Assembly (NCBI GenBank): GCA_947175645.1 | Contig: CAMWNP010000013.1 | Span: 1-64,000 of the forward strand | Source: an uncultured Porphyromonadaceae bacterium | GTDB taxonomy: Bacteria; Bacteroidota; Bacteroidia; Bacteroidales; Muribaculaceae | Reading direction: 5' to 3' | Length of the DNA stretch: 64,000 nucleotides | Shown here: one piece after another, positions 33,582-42,847 of the stretch | Position numbering within the stretch: position 1 is the stretch's first letter | How the letters are laid out: each line of letters starts with the position of its first letter | The notes under the pieces: generated by a model | Told to the model about the DNA's origin: nothing | Databases searched by the model: none | Seen by the model: the letters and a program-made list of their open reading frames with translations, nothing else | Position numbers and translations under genes: made by a program

Positions 33582-34118
33582 TCAGTCAACGAGTTCCATC
33601 CCTTTCAAAAGGGCTTGTTCATTAGCGGGAAGGAGATGGTGATGACGCTCCGGAAGCACTTTTTTCAGGCCTTTCAGAACATCATCAACCGACACTGTGG
33701 GAGCAGCCTTGATCAGTGCTCCAAGCAGTATCATATTGTAACTTTTGGCATTACCCATTTCAATGGTTTTATCCATCGCATTCACAGGGATTATGCGTAT
33801 GTCGGTACGTTCGGGCATTCGGTGTATTCCGTAAGGATCGAAAATCAGGATACCTCCCGGACGAACGGCATGTTCAAACTTGTCGAGACTCTGCTGATTA
33901 AGAATTACGGCCACATCAAACGTATCAACGATGGGCGAACTGATTTCCTGATCGCTGATTACCACTGTTACGTTTGCTGTTCCTCCACGCTGCTCCGGAC
34001 CATAGGAGGGCATCCAGGTAACCTCAAGATTATCCATGAGAGCGGCGTAAGCGAGAATCTTACCCATTGAGAGGACACCTTGCCCTCCGAAACCTGCTAT
34101 AATGATTTCCTGTTTCAT
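33582..34118 (-). CDS. 2-oxoacid:ferredoxin oxidoreductase, gamma subunit
   Basis: 178 residues with the gamma-subunit start EIIIAGFGGQGVLSMGKILA and YGPEQRGGTANVTVVIS. Part of a four-subunit enzyme (delta, alpha, beta, gamma; 36211 to 33582) that decarboxylates a 2-oxoacid to an acyl-CoA and reduces ferredoxin. The substrate (2-oxoisovalerate or 2-oxoglutarate) cannot be fixed from the sequence. Overlaps the beta gene by 4 bp. Confidence 0.93.
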   Translation of the reverse strand: MKQEIIIAGFGGQGVLSMGKILAYAALMDNLEVTWMPSYGPEQRGGTANVTVVISDQEISSPIVDTFDVAVILNQQSLDKFEHAVRPGGILIFDPYGIHRMPERTDIRIIPVNAMDKTIEMGNAKSYNMILLGALIKAAPTVSVDDVLKGLKKVLPERHHHLLPANEQALLKGMELVD

Positions 34119-34882
34119 TCCTCTATGTTTTTTAAATCACCGACCGGATATTTTTCCTTCATGTGTTCCTCCATCCAGAGGTTTGACTGGTGGGGGGTCA
34201 TTTTCCAGCCGGAACTGCATGTGCCAAGAATTTCCACCACCGAACAACCCCTTCGGTTAACAGAGTTCTCAAAGGCACGGCGAATGGCTTTCTTGGCCTG
34301 ACGGACGGCAGCAGGTTTATGAACCGACTGACGTGTCACATAGCATGTGCCGTCAAGTTGCGCCAGAAGTTTTGTTATATCAAGGGGATACCCGTTCAGT
34401 TCAACGTTACGTCCGTAGGGAGTTGTGGCTGTTTTCATTCCTTCGAGAGTGGTGGGAGCCATCTGACCTCCGGTCATACCGTAAATTCCGTTGTTAATGA
34501 AAATTATGGCGATATTCTCACCTCGGTTCGCTGCATGGATTGATTCTGCGGTACCTATGGCAGCGAAATCACCGTCACCCTGATATGTGAACACCAGACG
34601 GTCAGGGTTCAGACGTTTGGCAGCAGTTGCAAGAGCAGGAGCACGTCCGTGAGCGGCTTCTATCCAGTCAACATCGATATATTTATAGGCGAACACAGCG
34701 CACCCGACGGGGGCGATGCCTATGGCATTGTGTTCCAACCCCATTTCATCAATTACCTCGGCAACAAGTTTATGTACCACACCATGGCTGCAACCGGGGC
34801 AGTAGTGCATGGTTGAATCATTGAGCAGACGGGGTGATGAGTAAACCTTGTTTTCCGGTTTGATAATATCTTGAATATCCAT
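34115..34882 (-). CDS. 2-oxoacid:ferredoxin oxidoreductase, beta (thiamine diphosphate) subunit
   Basis: 255 residues. YCPGCSHGVVHKL near the N-terminus supplies cluster cysteines. The thiamine diphosphate motif is GDGDFAAIGTAESIHA with the downstream FINNGIYGMTGGQMAPTT. EILGTCSSGWKM near the C-terminus is family-like. It binds thiamine diphosphate and forms the catalytic interface with the alpha subunit. 7 bp after alpha and overlapping gamma by 4 bp. Confidence 0.95.
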   Translation of the reverse strand: MDIQDIIKPENKVYSSPRLLNDSTMHYCPGCSHGVVHKLVAEVIDEMGLEHNAIGIAPVGCAVFAYKYIDVDWIEAAHGRAPALATAAKRLNPDRLVFTYQGDGDFAAIGTAESIHAANRGENIAIIFINNGIYGMTGGQMAPTTLEGMKTATTPYGRNVELNGYPLDITKLLAQLDGTCYVTRQSVHKPAAVRQAKKAIRRAFENSVNRRGCSVVEILGTCSSGWKMTPHQSNLWMEEHMKEKYPVGDLKNIEE

Positions 34883-34889
34883 TTTGCAA

Positions 34890-35981
34890 TTATGATTCGT
34901 GGTTCATTAACCGGTTAAGTGCCGCTGAAATCTCGGATGGATTGGGAACTATACCGCCCATACGTCCGAAGTGCCGTATATCCATGGTGGGATCAGCCAC
35001 AGCCAGACGCACATCCTCTATCATCTGACCGGCATTGAGTTCAACAACAAGTATTCCTTTTGTATGTCGGGAAGCCTCCCGGATTGCATCATAGGGGAAA
35101 GGCCAGAGGGTAATGGGACGTATCAGACCAACCTTGATACCCTTTTCCCTGGCATCCTCAATGGCTTTAAGGCATATTCGTGCTATGGAGCCGAAAGCCA
35201 CTACGAGATATTCAGCGTCTTCTATATGATAAGCCTGATAGCGGACCTCATTCTTTTCAATCAGCCTGTAAGTTTCCTGGAAACGCTCGTTATTTTTTTC
35301 CATAAGAGCGGAATCAAGTTCAAGGGATGTCACCACATTCGGCTTTCTGCCTTTTGAATGACCGGTGGCCGCCCAAGGACATTCACGCGCGATCTGTTCC
35401 TCAGTACGGCGCGGACGTTGTTCCGGAAGAACAACTTTTTCCATCATCTGTCCAACTACACCGTCGGCAAGAATCATGGCCGGTGTGCGGTATTTGAACG
35501 CCAGGTCAAAACCGAGGCCCACGAAGTCAGCCATTTCCTGCACTGAGGATGGAGCAAGGACTATCAGATGATAATCGCCGTGACCGCCTCCCTTGGTAGC
35601 CTGGAAATAGTCACTCTGTGATGGATGTATAGTACCCAGACCGGGACCTCCGCGCATTACATTGACAATAAGTGCCGGAAGTTCAGAAGCAGCGAGATAT
35701 GATATACCTTCCTGCATAAGACTTATGCCGGGGCTTGAGGATGATGTCATAACCGCTTTACCGGTGGCGGCGCCTCCGTAAACCATGTTTATGGAAGAGA
35801 CTTCACTTTCAGCCTGAAGAACAACCATTCCGGTTGTTTTCCAAGGCATCTCTGCCTCAAGCGTTTCCAATACTTCAGACTGCGGGGTGATAGGGTAGCC
35901 GAAGTAGCCGTCAACTCCGTAGAGGATAGCGGCATGGGCTATTGCCTCATTACCCTTCATCAGTTTAACTTCTTGACTCAT
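34890..35981 (-). CDS. vorB: 2-oxoacid:ferredoxin oxidoreductase, alpha subunit (VorB-like)
   Basis: 363 residues from the ATG at 35981 (MSQEVKLMKGNEAIAHAA); a TTG two codons earlier is possible. Family blocks: GYFGYPITPQSEVLETL, TSSSSPGISLMQEGISYLAA, NVMRGGPGLGTIHPSQSDYF, and KGIKVGLIRPITLWPFPYD. Close to proteins named 3-methyl-2-oxobutanoate dehydrogenase subunit VorB in Bacteroidota, so 2-oxoisovalerate is the first guess for substrate. 2 bp after the ferredoxin gene. Confidence 0.93.
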   Translation of the reverse strand: MSQEVKLMKGNEAIAHAAILYGVDGYFGYPITPQSEVLETLEAEMPWKTTGMVVLQAESEVSSINMVYGGAATGKAVMTSSSSPGISLMQEGISYLAASELPALIVNVMRGGPGLGTIHPSQSDYFQATKGGGHGDYHLIVLAPSSVQEMADFVGLGFDLAFKYRTPAMILADGVVGQMMEKVVLPEQRPRRTEEQIARECPWAATGHSKGRKPNVVTSLELDSALMEKNNERFQETYRLIEKNEVRYQAYHIEDAEYLVVAFGSIARICLKAIEDAREKGIKVGLIRPITLWPFPYDAIREASRHTKGILVVELNAGQMIEDVRLAVADPTMDIRHFGRMGGIVPNPSEISAALNRLMNHES

Positions 35982-35983
35982 AA

Positions 35984-36211
35984 TCAAATCATTACTTTAA
36001 AAACCTCAATGCATGCGTCAGGACAGACAAGAGCGCATGAGGCGCAACCTATACAGTTTTCAGGGGCAATGACATGGGCGAATCTGTAACCACGGTTGTT
36101 TACCTCCTTTTTCTGCAGTTCAAGGCAGTCTGTAGGACAAGCCACAACACACAGGTCACAACCTTTGCATCTTTCCGTGTCAATGATAACAGCACCTTTA
36201 GGCTTAGGCAT
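35984..36211 (-). CDS. 2[4Fe-4S] ferredoxin-type delta subunit of the oxidoreductase
   Basis: 75 residues with two cluster motifs: CKGCDLCVVACPTDC and CIGCASCALVCPDAC. First gene of the oxidoreductase unit; it passes electrons from the catalytic subunits to free ferredoxin. Preceded by a leader of about 120 nt with a long-range hairpin (36259-36311). Confidence 0.95.
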   Translation of the reverse strand: MPKPKGAVIIDTERCKGCDLCVVACPTDCLELQKKEVNNRGYRFAHVIAPENCIGCASCALVCPDACIEVFKVMI

Positions 36212-36258
36212 ATCTGTAAATATTATTGCGTTAAATGTTACATTAAACCAGATGACAA

Positions 36259-36311
36259 GTGATAGCGAGATGACCGCATCGGACGGTTTCGTACGTAAAT
36301 AACGCTATCAC
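36259..36311 (-). promoter_or_regulatory. Structured 5' leader of the oxidoreductase operon
   Basis: A 9-bp stem GTGATAGCG (36259-36267) / CGCTATCAC (36303-36311) encloses a smaller stem ACCG/CGGT (36273-36287). It lies between the promoter and the first gene. A cis-acting RNA is possible; I do not recognise a known family. Confidence 0.4.
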
Positions 36312-36336
36312 AATGAGGCGACACCTGATTTTTCTA

Positions 36337-36367
36337 CAAAAATAGTAAAAATTCCATTTACTGCAAT
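36337..36367 (-). promoter_or_regulatory. Promoter of the oxidoreductase operon
   Basis: Minus-strand TATTTTTG (36337-36344) with an ATTG (36364-36367) 19 nt upstream. It gives a leader of about 120 nt. Confidence 0.5.
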
Positions 36368-36448
36368 GAAATTTCACTACATTAACTTATTGCACATGGG
36401 GGAAAATATGAGCAAAATAAGGCTATTTAACTGATATATTAATACTTA

Positions 36449-36484
36449 CGGGATTGTGCAGATTACATTATCAGCACAATCCCG
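36449..36484 (-). terminator. Hairpin downstream of gldN
   Basis: CGGGATTGTGC and its perfect complement GCACAATCCCG around a 14-nt loop. It begins 56 nt past the gldN stop. No T-run follows, so it may terminate or protect the T9SS mRNA. Confidence 0.55.
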
Positions 36485-36539
36485 GTTAATGCGATGAAAG
36501 AAAGAGAGGGGTTAAGCCTATCTGTGAATATGTGCAGGC

Positions 36540-37676
36540 TTATTTTCTGCGACGTACAGAGCGTACGGCGTTGCCACTGGATTTTGCGGAAGATTTGGGT
36601 TTGGACTGCTTAACCTGCTTGGGTTTGCGTGAGCCACGGGTAGAGCGTTTTGCCGCAGGTTTTTCCTGTTCGGCGGCAGTAACGGCGGTTTCACCATTGT
36701 CATCGCGTGATTCCACGGTGATATTGTCACCTCGCTGTTCAGCCTCCCGTTTTTCCCTGGCCGCTATAACTTCTTCACGTGTGGGTACCCAAAGTTTATC
36801 ATTGAATGTTTCCAGACGGTTCTGAATGCTGTCCTGAGCACGTTTCAGATCATCCGGATCAGGATAGAGTTGCATCAGTGATTTGTTCCTGAGATTTCGG
36901 GTTTTGTAAATATCCCCCTTGTACATAGCCATCCGGAAGAAATCATCATAAGTGTATTTTGCCAGATTATTGTCATCATCAGTGAAGATTGACTGCTGTG
37001 CAAGATAGGGACGGAGAGCGTCAAGTTTAATCCAGAACATGGGATAACGTACGGCCTCACCCCCGAAGTCACCTGCCCTATGAAGAACAGGACAGATTGC
37101 TTCTACAACCGGACGCGCTTTGTTTTCACGGGTATCGAATTCCCAGCGCTCAAGGATGTAATATGAAAGGACCTCGTTTGCAGGCACATCACTCTCCTCG
37201 ATGGTGAATTTTGGATTCTTTTCAGTAGAACCTTTGGCATCAGAATAAAGGATGTGGAAACGGTCAAGCATATCCTTGACCTTTATTTTATAATCATCCG
37301 TGAAAATTTCGCGTCCATCAAGATACTCATAAGCCGGCACCTGATTAGATGCGAGCAGACGCATGATTATCCGGAAGAGATTCTCCTGACCTTCAGCCGG
37401 TTCTTCAGGGAAATACAATGGAGCGTTCTTGACATCCTCAAGATCAAGTTGACGATAAATTACCCTCATCCACTGCAGATCGGCGTCGTGCGACGGGTCT
37501 TCCTCATAGAACGACTGCATACGTTGTGTGACACCGGTTGCCTTCTCGGTGTTACGTTCGTTTTTGTCGCGCTTACGGATCACTGAGGATGACTGAGAGT
37601 CATTCTGTGAAAAGGCCGGAATAGCGGTTGCTGCAACCAGAACGGCAGAAAGTAGATATTTTGATATAAGTTTCAT
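36540..37676 (-). CDS. gldN: T9SS periplasmic ring protein GldN/PorN
   Basis: 378 residues with a signal peptide (cut after AFSQ). Core family sequence: LQWMRVIYRQLDLEDVKN, NAPLYFPEEP, EYLDGREIFTDDYKIKVKD, VLSYYILERWEFD, RYPMFWIKLDALRPYL. The last about 70 residues are a Lys/Arg/Ser-rich, low-complexity tail. GldN forms the ring complex with GldK under the outer membrane. Last gene of the porT-porP-gldKLMN series, 54 bp after gldM. Confidence 0.93.
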   Translation of the reverse strand: MKLISKYLLSAVLVAATAIPAFSQNDSQSSSVIRKRDKNERNTEKATGVTQRMQSFYEEDPSHDADLQWMRVIYRQLDLEDVKNAPLYFPEEPAEGQENLFRIIMRLLASNQVPAYEYLDGREIFTDDYKIKVKDMLDRFHILYSDAKGSTEKNPKFTIEESDVPANEVLSYYILERWEFDTRENKARPVVEAICPVLHRAGDFGGEAVRYPMFWIKLDALRPYLAQQSIFTDDDNNLAKYTYDDFFRMAMYKGDIYKTRNLRNKSLMQLYPDPDDLKRAQDSIQNRLETFNDKLWVPTREEVIAAREKREAEQRGDNITVESRDDNGETAVTAAEQEKPAAKRSTRGSRKPKQVKQSKPKSSAKSSGNAVRSVRRRK

Positions 37677-37730
37677 CTTTTAGATGTTGGTTTGTTCTTT
37701 ATTGACAGGAAAAATCAAGTGTGTCTGCCA

Positions 37731-39296
37731 TCAGTTTACGATGACTTCAAGTGGAGCGAGTTCTCGGGTAATTCCATCAGGTCCTACCGCCTTGACACGT
37801 GAAATGTAGAAACGCTTGCCACGTTGCAAACGACGGAATGAGTCTTTCTGACGTTGCGAGAAATTTGCTCCGTCACTCACCTCCGGAATGGCGTTACCCA
37901 TTGAATCGAAGAAAACGGTTTCAAAACTCAGTACCTTGAATGATATGTTGAGAAGTTCATCATCGATGGCAGCCTCTATACCGGGTGACTGGAGCAGCAA
38001 TGTCTTTGCCAACGGACGTCCTCCTTTGTATCGGTCGGTATTCCCTTTGCTGTCCTTGAACGGTATGAAAGGTGAGGGGTCAGGGAGTTTGCGCACACGG
38101 AATTTGGTTGATGCCACCTCCTGGCGGCGACCGTCAATTTCCGCTGTCACGGTTACTGTGGCTTCCTCGCCAACTTTGGCAGGACGTGCTATCCATTTAT
38201 CACCGTTTCGTGTGAGAGTTCCATTGGTCATTGTGGCCGTCACGGAACCGGGAGAAACGCCGGGAACTGAAATACTCATAGGGTTGTCGATTCCGGCATA
38301 CAGAACATTCATCATGGTAGCCGAAACTGTAGCGGAGGGTTCGATAACGGTGTAGGAGGAGGTGAAATCCTGTCGGGTCATGGAACCATCTCCACGAGGC
38401 ACTTCAATGTATCCGGAGTAATCGAACGTACCTACAGAGGATGCAGGAGTCTCGAAAAGCCCCCGGTCATTATCAAGTTGATGACCGTTGATAAATACAA
38501 CGGGACGCTGAGTGGTGTCCACCGCCGCCATTACAATGTTTGCCTGGTATTTACCACCACGCATGACCAATCGGCTTTGTGGAATTACGAATGCATTCAG
38601 TTCATTCACCCTTACGTCGTGAGCGTCCACATTGTCAAGGATAGAAGTGAGCACCTCACCTTCAGCATAACGGATATCACTCTGAAGTTTGGTGAGCAGA
38701 GTCACCGCCGCCACAACAGGTTTATTGTCGAAATTCATCTCTTCCCACGATGATTCGCCGAGTGAGCCATCTTTTCGCAGAGGCTGAGTCGACAAGGCCG
38801 TCTCAACGCTGTTACGACGGACTGAATCGGGCATGAGGGACGCTATGAAATTACGGTAGTCATCAATGGCACCACGCAGTTTTTCACCACCCCTGTTTGT
38901 AGGAGACAGCATTATAACGGATGCCGCCTCAAGATCATCGCGGCTCTGGATATTGTCGACATCGCCATTTGCACCGTCGGCCTTGATAACGATCTCTTTC
39001 TTGAAGGAATCCACGAGTGCATAAATATTTTCGGTTGCATTACGCACTTCGAGCGCCTTCCGGTACCAGGCCTCTCCCTTATCGGGGTTCTGCTGGCTGA
39101 AGTCACGCAGAGTAGTCAGTATAGCCGAGTTACGCTGCTCCACATTACCGTTTGAGCGAGTGAGACCGTCCTCCACCTGCGTGAAGCCGTCAAGTACGTC
39201 GCTCGAAACGTTAAGCGCGAGCATCGCTGTCAGGACGATATACATAAGGTTTATCATCTTCTGACGTGGTGAAAGGCGGTTGTTGTTTGAACTCAT
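37731..39296 (-). CDS. gldM: T9SS motor/stalk protein GldM/PorM
   Basis: 521 residues. A single N-terminal TM follows SPRQKMINLMYIVLTAMLAL, the GldM signature. Then come a helical domain (about 60-210) and several beta-sandwich domains with PVVFINGHQL and PGVSPGSVTATM, ending LAPLEVIVN. GldM spans the periplasm and couples the GldL proton motor to the GldK/N ring. 79 bp after gldL. Confidence 0.95.
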   Translation of the reverse strand: MSSNNNRLSPRQKMINLMYIVLTAMLALNVSSDVLDGFTQVEDGLTRSNGNVEQRNSAILTTLRDFSQQNPDKGEAWYRKALEVRNATENIYALVDSFKKEIVIKADGANGDVDNIQSRDDLEAASVIMLSPTNRGGEKLRGAIDDYRNFIASLMPDSVRRNSVETALSTQPLRKDGSLGESSWEEMNFDNKPVVAAVTLLTKLQSDIRYAEGEVLTSILDNVDAHDVRVNELNAFVIPQSRLVMRGGKYQANIVMAAVDTTQRPVVFINGHQLDNDRGLFETPASSVGTFDYSGYIEVPRGDGSMTRQDFTSSYTVIEPSATVSATMMNVLYAGIDNPMSISVPGVSPGSVTATMTNGTLTRNGDKWIARPAKVGEEATVTVTAEIDGRRQEVASTKFRVRKLPDPSPFIPFKDSKGNTDRYKGGRPLAKTLLLQSPGIEAAIDDELLNISFKVLSFETVFFDSMGNAIPEVSDGANFSQRQKDSFRRLQRGKRFYISRVKAVGPDGITRELAPLEVIVN

Positions 39297-39375
39297 ATCA
39301 GTTATTATCAGCGTGGAATTTGATATATGGGGTCAATAAAGAGAACCCTGTTTACCCCACGGTGTTGTTACTTAA

Positions 39376-40341
39376 TTATTCTTTTGATGAGTCGGAGGGA
39401 TTACCCACGTTGGCACCTCCACCCATCATAGGGTTATACATGTTGATTGTCATGGCCGTAATCATCTTTTCATAAACAGCGTTCAACTGTTGCATGTAGC
39501 GAGCCATGCGCTCTGTTTCCTCGGCGTAACGTGCAGACTGTACCGAACTTTTCTCATACATGTCGCGGATATCCTTTATACCCCGGTTGACACGGTCAAT
39601 GGAATCAAGTTGAGATGAAATGCTCTTTAACTGGATTTCATAGATAGTGTTCAGACCGCCTATGTTACGGCTTAGATTCTGCATTTCATCAGCATAGCCT
39701 GATGCAGCCTTGGAAATAGTTTCGGAGTTATCAGTTATGGCTTTGTAACTGTTAAGGAGCACATCACTGACCTGATTGAGTTGATTCGTTGTTTCGCGTA
39801 GATGGGTCATTTCCTGTGCGATACCGGCCATCTGGTCAAGATAAGTCTGTGTGGCGGAAGTCAGTTCAGCCATACGTGCCAACTGGTCGCTTGCGGCAGC
39901 CATTTTGGCTATGCTTTCAGAGAGAGAACGTGTGTCCTCCTCGGAAAGATTGATGTTGTCAGGCACACCGGCTGCCTTACGGGCCTGCGATTCCGATACC
40001 TGATGACGTGCTGAAACCGATGAGCCTCCGGCAAATCCTCCTCCGGCAAAATTTGACCCTGTTATACCCTCTTCATCAGGATTATCAAGAGCCGGAAACA
40101 CATTCTCCCAGTTATAAGTTCTTGGAGGACGGTCAAAAGCAGTGAGGACGAACATGAGCACCTCGGTTCCCATACCGATCGAGAGCAGCATGTTACCTCC
40201 CGGAAGGTGAAGGATTTTGAAGAGGGCACCCCAGATTACTATAGCGGCGCCGATACTATATGCAAAGTTGAAGAACCGCTGTCCGTTGTCACTTGCAATG
40301 AAGCGTGAGACAGCATTACGGTATCCTTTGATTTTTCCCAT
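39376..40341 (-). CDS. gldL: T9SS inner-membrane motor protein GldL/PorL
   Basis: 321 residues. Two N-terminal TM helices (about 22-40 and 53-70) contain AIVIWGALFKILHLPGG and LMFVLTAFDRPPR; the family's motor Glu lies in TM2 (GTEVLMF). The rest is an extended coiled coil (about 130-290) rich in Ser/Gln/Asn, and the tail is Met/Gly/Asn-rich. GldL uses the proton gradient to drive GldM. Gap of 49 bp to gldK. Confidence 0.95.
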   Translation of the reverse strand: MGKIKGYRNAVSRFIASDNGQRFFNFAYSIGAAIVIWGALFKILHLPGGNMLLSIGMGTEVLMFVLTAFDRPPRTYNWENVFPALDNPDEEGITGSNFAGGGFAGGSSVSARHQVSESQARKAAGVPDNINLSEEDTRSLSESIAKMAAASDQLARMAELTSATQTYLDQMAGIAQEMTHLRETTNQLNQVSDVLLNSYKAITDNSETISKAASGYADEMQNLSRNIGGLNTIYEIQLKSISSQLDSIDRVNRGIKDIRDMYEKSSVQSARYAEETERMARYMQQLNAVYEKMITAMTINMYNPMMGGGANVGNPSDSSKE

Positions 40342-40390
40342 TGTTCAATTATTCTTGACTGTTTAATCTATGGTGATGGTGTGCTTGGAT

Positions 40391-41836
40391 TTACTTCCCT
40401 GCTTTCTGTCCTTTGGCAAAACCAACCTGAGAGCGGACGCATCGGAAGCCGATGTAACTGCGCTGTTCATTCTGATATTCCCACATGCGGATGTCAGAAC
40501 GTATGTTGTGGGCGACATCTTTCCATGAACCGCCACGAACAATCTTACGCTTCATCTTGTAGGGATCCTCCTCCGCGGCATTGTAACGGTATTCAGGATT
40601 CATGTCAGATGTCAGTCGGTCAATACTTTCGGTGAAAGCGGTGGATGTCCACTCGCTTACGTTACCAGCCATGTCATAAAGACCGAAATCATTGGGAGCA
40701 TAAGTACCTACACGTGACGTGATCAGGTGACCATCCTTGACATAGTTTCCGTCGTTAGGTTTAAAGTTGGCATAGAAGCATCCCTTGTCATCGCTGAGAG
40801 TGAGATCACCTTCCCAGGGATACATATTTTCATTCACACCTGCACGTGCGGCAAACTCCCACTCAGCCTCAGTTGGCAGACGATATGGTTCAACGTACAC
40901 GCCCTCACGTCCGATTGAACGACGCAGAAAATCGGTACGCCAGTTTGCAAAGGCGGTGGCCTGTTCCCAACTTACTCCGACAACAGGATAGTCGTTGTAG
41001 CCGCCATGAGAGAAGTACAGGCGCACATAGGGTTCATTATAAGCATTGTCAAAATCATTGATCCATGCAGTGGTGTCGGGGTAGACATTAACAATGTATG
41101 TATTGACAAAGTCGTAGTCACCGGTGAGTCCGCGTGTTATAGTCTGACGGATGATTTCACCGTCATCGTTGATGAAAGCCGTATCCTTTGATATCACCGG
41201 AATATCTGTGGGGACGGGCTTATCAGTGTTGTACTCACGACGTTTGGGATTAAGGCGGTATTTGCGTTTTGCCGCGTCAGTGTGGTTATACACCTCGTAG
41301 CGGTAGTTCAACTGCTCCGGGTCAAGTTCACGCGCACCGGTAATGGGGTTAGTGCGGTAGAGACTTTCAATGGCGCGTGCCTCATCCTCATTTGGATTTC
41401 GCCAGGGAATCGGTTTATTCCAGTTGAGATGGGGCGTGATGGGGTTACCGTCACGGTCCTCCTCAATCTTATATTCCTCGTTACCACCGTAAGCCGGGTC
41501 AGCAAGACGTTCACGGATAATGGAGTCACGTACCCAGAACACGAATTGTTTGTACTTAGAATTGGTGATTTCTGTTTCATCCATCCAGAAAGCGTCAACT
41601 GACATTCCTCTGGGTGAAGCGGCCAGATTCCATACGCTGTCGGCTTTCTGAGGTCCGGTCTGCATGGATCCACGTGAAACCAGAACCATACCGTAGGGAG
41701 TAGGTTCAGACCAGGAGGATGCACTGATGCCGGTTACTTCACCACCGGCAGAACTATGACCTCCGGAGGCACATGAAACGGCTGCCAGACCGAGGGCTAA
41801 TGACAATGGTAAGGTATATAATGATTTTGTCTTCAT
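40391..41836 (-). CDS. gldK: T9SS lipoprotein GldK/PorK
   Basis: 481 residues from the ATG at 41836 (MKTKSLYTLPL); a GTG at 41842 overlaps porP. Lipobox AAVSC-ASGG. The formylglycine-generating-enzyme-like (SUMF1) domain shows VDAFWMDETEITNSKYKQF, VVGVSWEQATAFANWR, LPTEAEWEFAARAG, FGLYDMAGNVSEW, and RGGSWKDVAHNIR. In T9SS this fold is structural, forming the periplasmic ring with GldN. It begins 2 bp after the porP stop. Confidence 0.96.
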   Translation of the reverse strand: MKTKSLYTLPLSLALGLAAVSCASGGHSSAGGEVTGISASSWSEPTPYGMVLVSRGSMQTGPQKADSVWNLAASPRGMSVDAFWMDETEITNSKYKQFVFWVRDSIIRERLADPAYGGNEEYKIEEDRDGNPITPHLNWNKPIPWRNPNEDEARAIESLYRTNPITGARELDPEQLNYRYEVYNHTDAAKRKYRLNPKRREYNTDKPVPTDIPVISKDTAFINDDGEIIRQTITRGLTGDYDFVNTYIVNVYPDTTAWINDFDNAYNEPYVRLYFSHGGYNDYPVVGVSWEQATAFANWRTDFLRRSIGREGVYVEPYRLPTEAEWEFAARAGVNENMYPWEGDLTLSDDKGCFYANFKPNDGNYVKDGHLITSRVGTYAPNDFGLYDMAGNVSEWTSTAFTESIDRLTSDMNPEYRYNAAEEDPYKMKRKIVRGGSWKDVAHNIRSDIRMWEYQNEQRSYIGFRCVRSQVGFAKGQKAGK

Positions 41837-41838
41837 AA

Positions 41839-42837
41839 TCACATTATTCTAATGCTCTTGTGTTTGTTTTTATTTTTTTCAGAGAGATCTAATTTAAGAG
41901 CGTAGCCGAGAAAAATTTCGTGGCTACCAGAAGAAGCCTTGGCTATGTCACTTACGGGATAATCGTAACTGTACCCAAGGTAGAAGTTTTTGAATTCGGC
42001 TCCGATAATGGCGGTCACCGCATCCTTGTATCTGTACCCTACTCCGGCGTAAAGAAACTTGTTATATCGCAAGCGGGCATCAATTTCACCGGTAGTGAAA
42101 GTAAAGTCGGTCCTTGCCATGAAAGAGGGTATCACTTCAAATAACGTATTTTTTATTGGAATATTGCACCCCCCCATAAAATATAAGGTTCTTCCGGCCT
42201 TGAATTCATAGTTTTTTTCGTTGGTACCCGCTCCGCTCTCGGCATTGAAAGTAATTACCGGGCTGTTGAGATGTCGGCCGGAAATCCCTAACCAGAAGAG
42301 TTTGTGAGTGTAATAAATTCCTAATCCGAGGTCAAGCGATGTGCCGTTCAGATCCTGCGTGGGAATTGCATCATCCGTTCCTTCATGATAGTCATCATCA
42401 TCCGGGATGAACACTTCTGAACCCTTGAATGACTCATTGATAAATCCGACTTCGGCTCCAACAGAGAAAACTCCCTTAAAGAGTTTAAGTTTATAGGATA
42501 TCTGTGCGTCAAGATTCAGATTTTTGTACAAACCCATGCTCTCCTGCTGAATCACCAAACCTGTTCCGAAGCGTTTATTCATGAGTTTGAACGGCATGTC
42601 ACCCGTAGCCACGAATGTTTTGGGAGCATTATCTATTCCCACCCATTGCAGCCTGGCGCCGCCACGGATTCGTATGTTATCTGTGGCTCCGGTGGCTCCG
42701 GCATTGTAATAGGTAGGCACCGCCCAGTACTGCGAGAACTGGGCATCGACCTGTGCGTTAACGCGCAAAACAGACAGTGAGCCAAGCAATGCAGCAACAA
42801 TCAGCGGCAGGTAGTATTTCAGGAATCGTGGTGTCAT
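41839..42837 (-). CDS. porP: PorP/SprF family T9SS outer-membrane protein
   Basis: 332 residues from the ATG at 42837 (MTPRFLKYYLPLI); the longer frame overlaps porT. Signal peptide ends VNAQVDAQ. Family hallmark: FSQYWAVPTYYNAGATGA near the mature N-terminus, then GIYYTHKLFWLGISGRHL and YSYDYPVSDIAKASSGSHEI. A beta-barrel that links the GldK ring to the outer membrane. 10 bp after porT. Confidence 0.94.
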   Translation of the reverse strand: MTPRFLKYYLPLIVAALLGSLSVLRVNAQVDAQFSQYWAVPTYYNAGATGATDNIRIRGGARLQWVGIDNAPKTFVATGDMPFKLMNKRFGTGLVIQQESMGLYKNLNLDAQISYKLKLFKGVFSVGAEVGFINESFKGSEVFIPDDDDYHEGTDDAIPTQDLNGTSLDLGLGIYYTHKLFWLGISGRHLNSPVITFNAESGAGTNEKNYEFKAGRTLYFMGGCNIPIKNTLFEVIPSFMARTDFTFTTGEIDARLRYNKFLYAGVGYRYKDAVTAIIGAEFKNFYLGYSYDYPVSDIAKASSGSHEIFLGYALKLDLSEKNKNKHKSIRIM

Positions 42838-42847
42838 CTGAATTATA

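Larger units (their letters stand above)
36212..36539. other. 328-nt gap: oxidoreductase leader and gldN downstream hairpin
   Basis: No gene. The left half is the structured leader and promoter of the oxidoreductase operon. The right half holds the 11-bp hairpin at 36449-36484 and AT-rich DNA. Confidence 0.6.
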
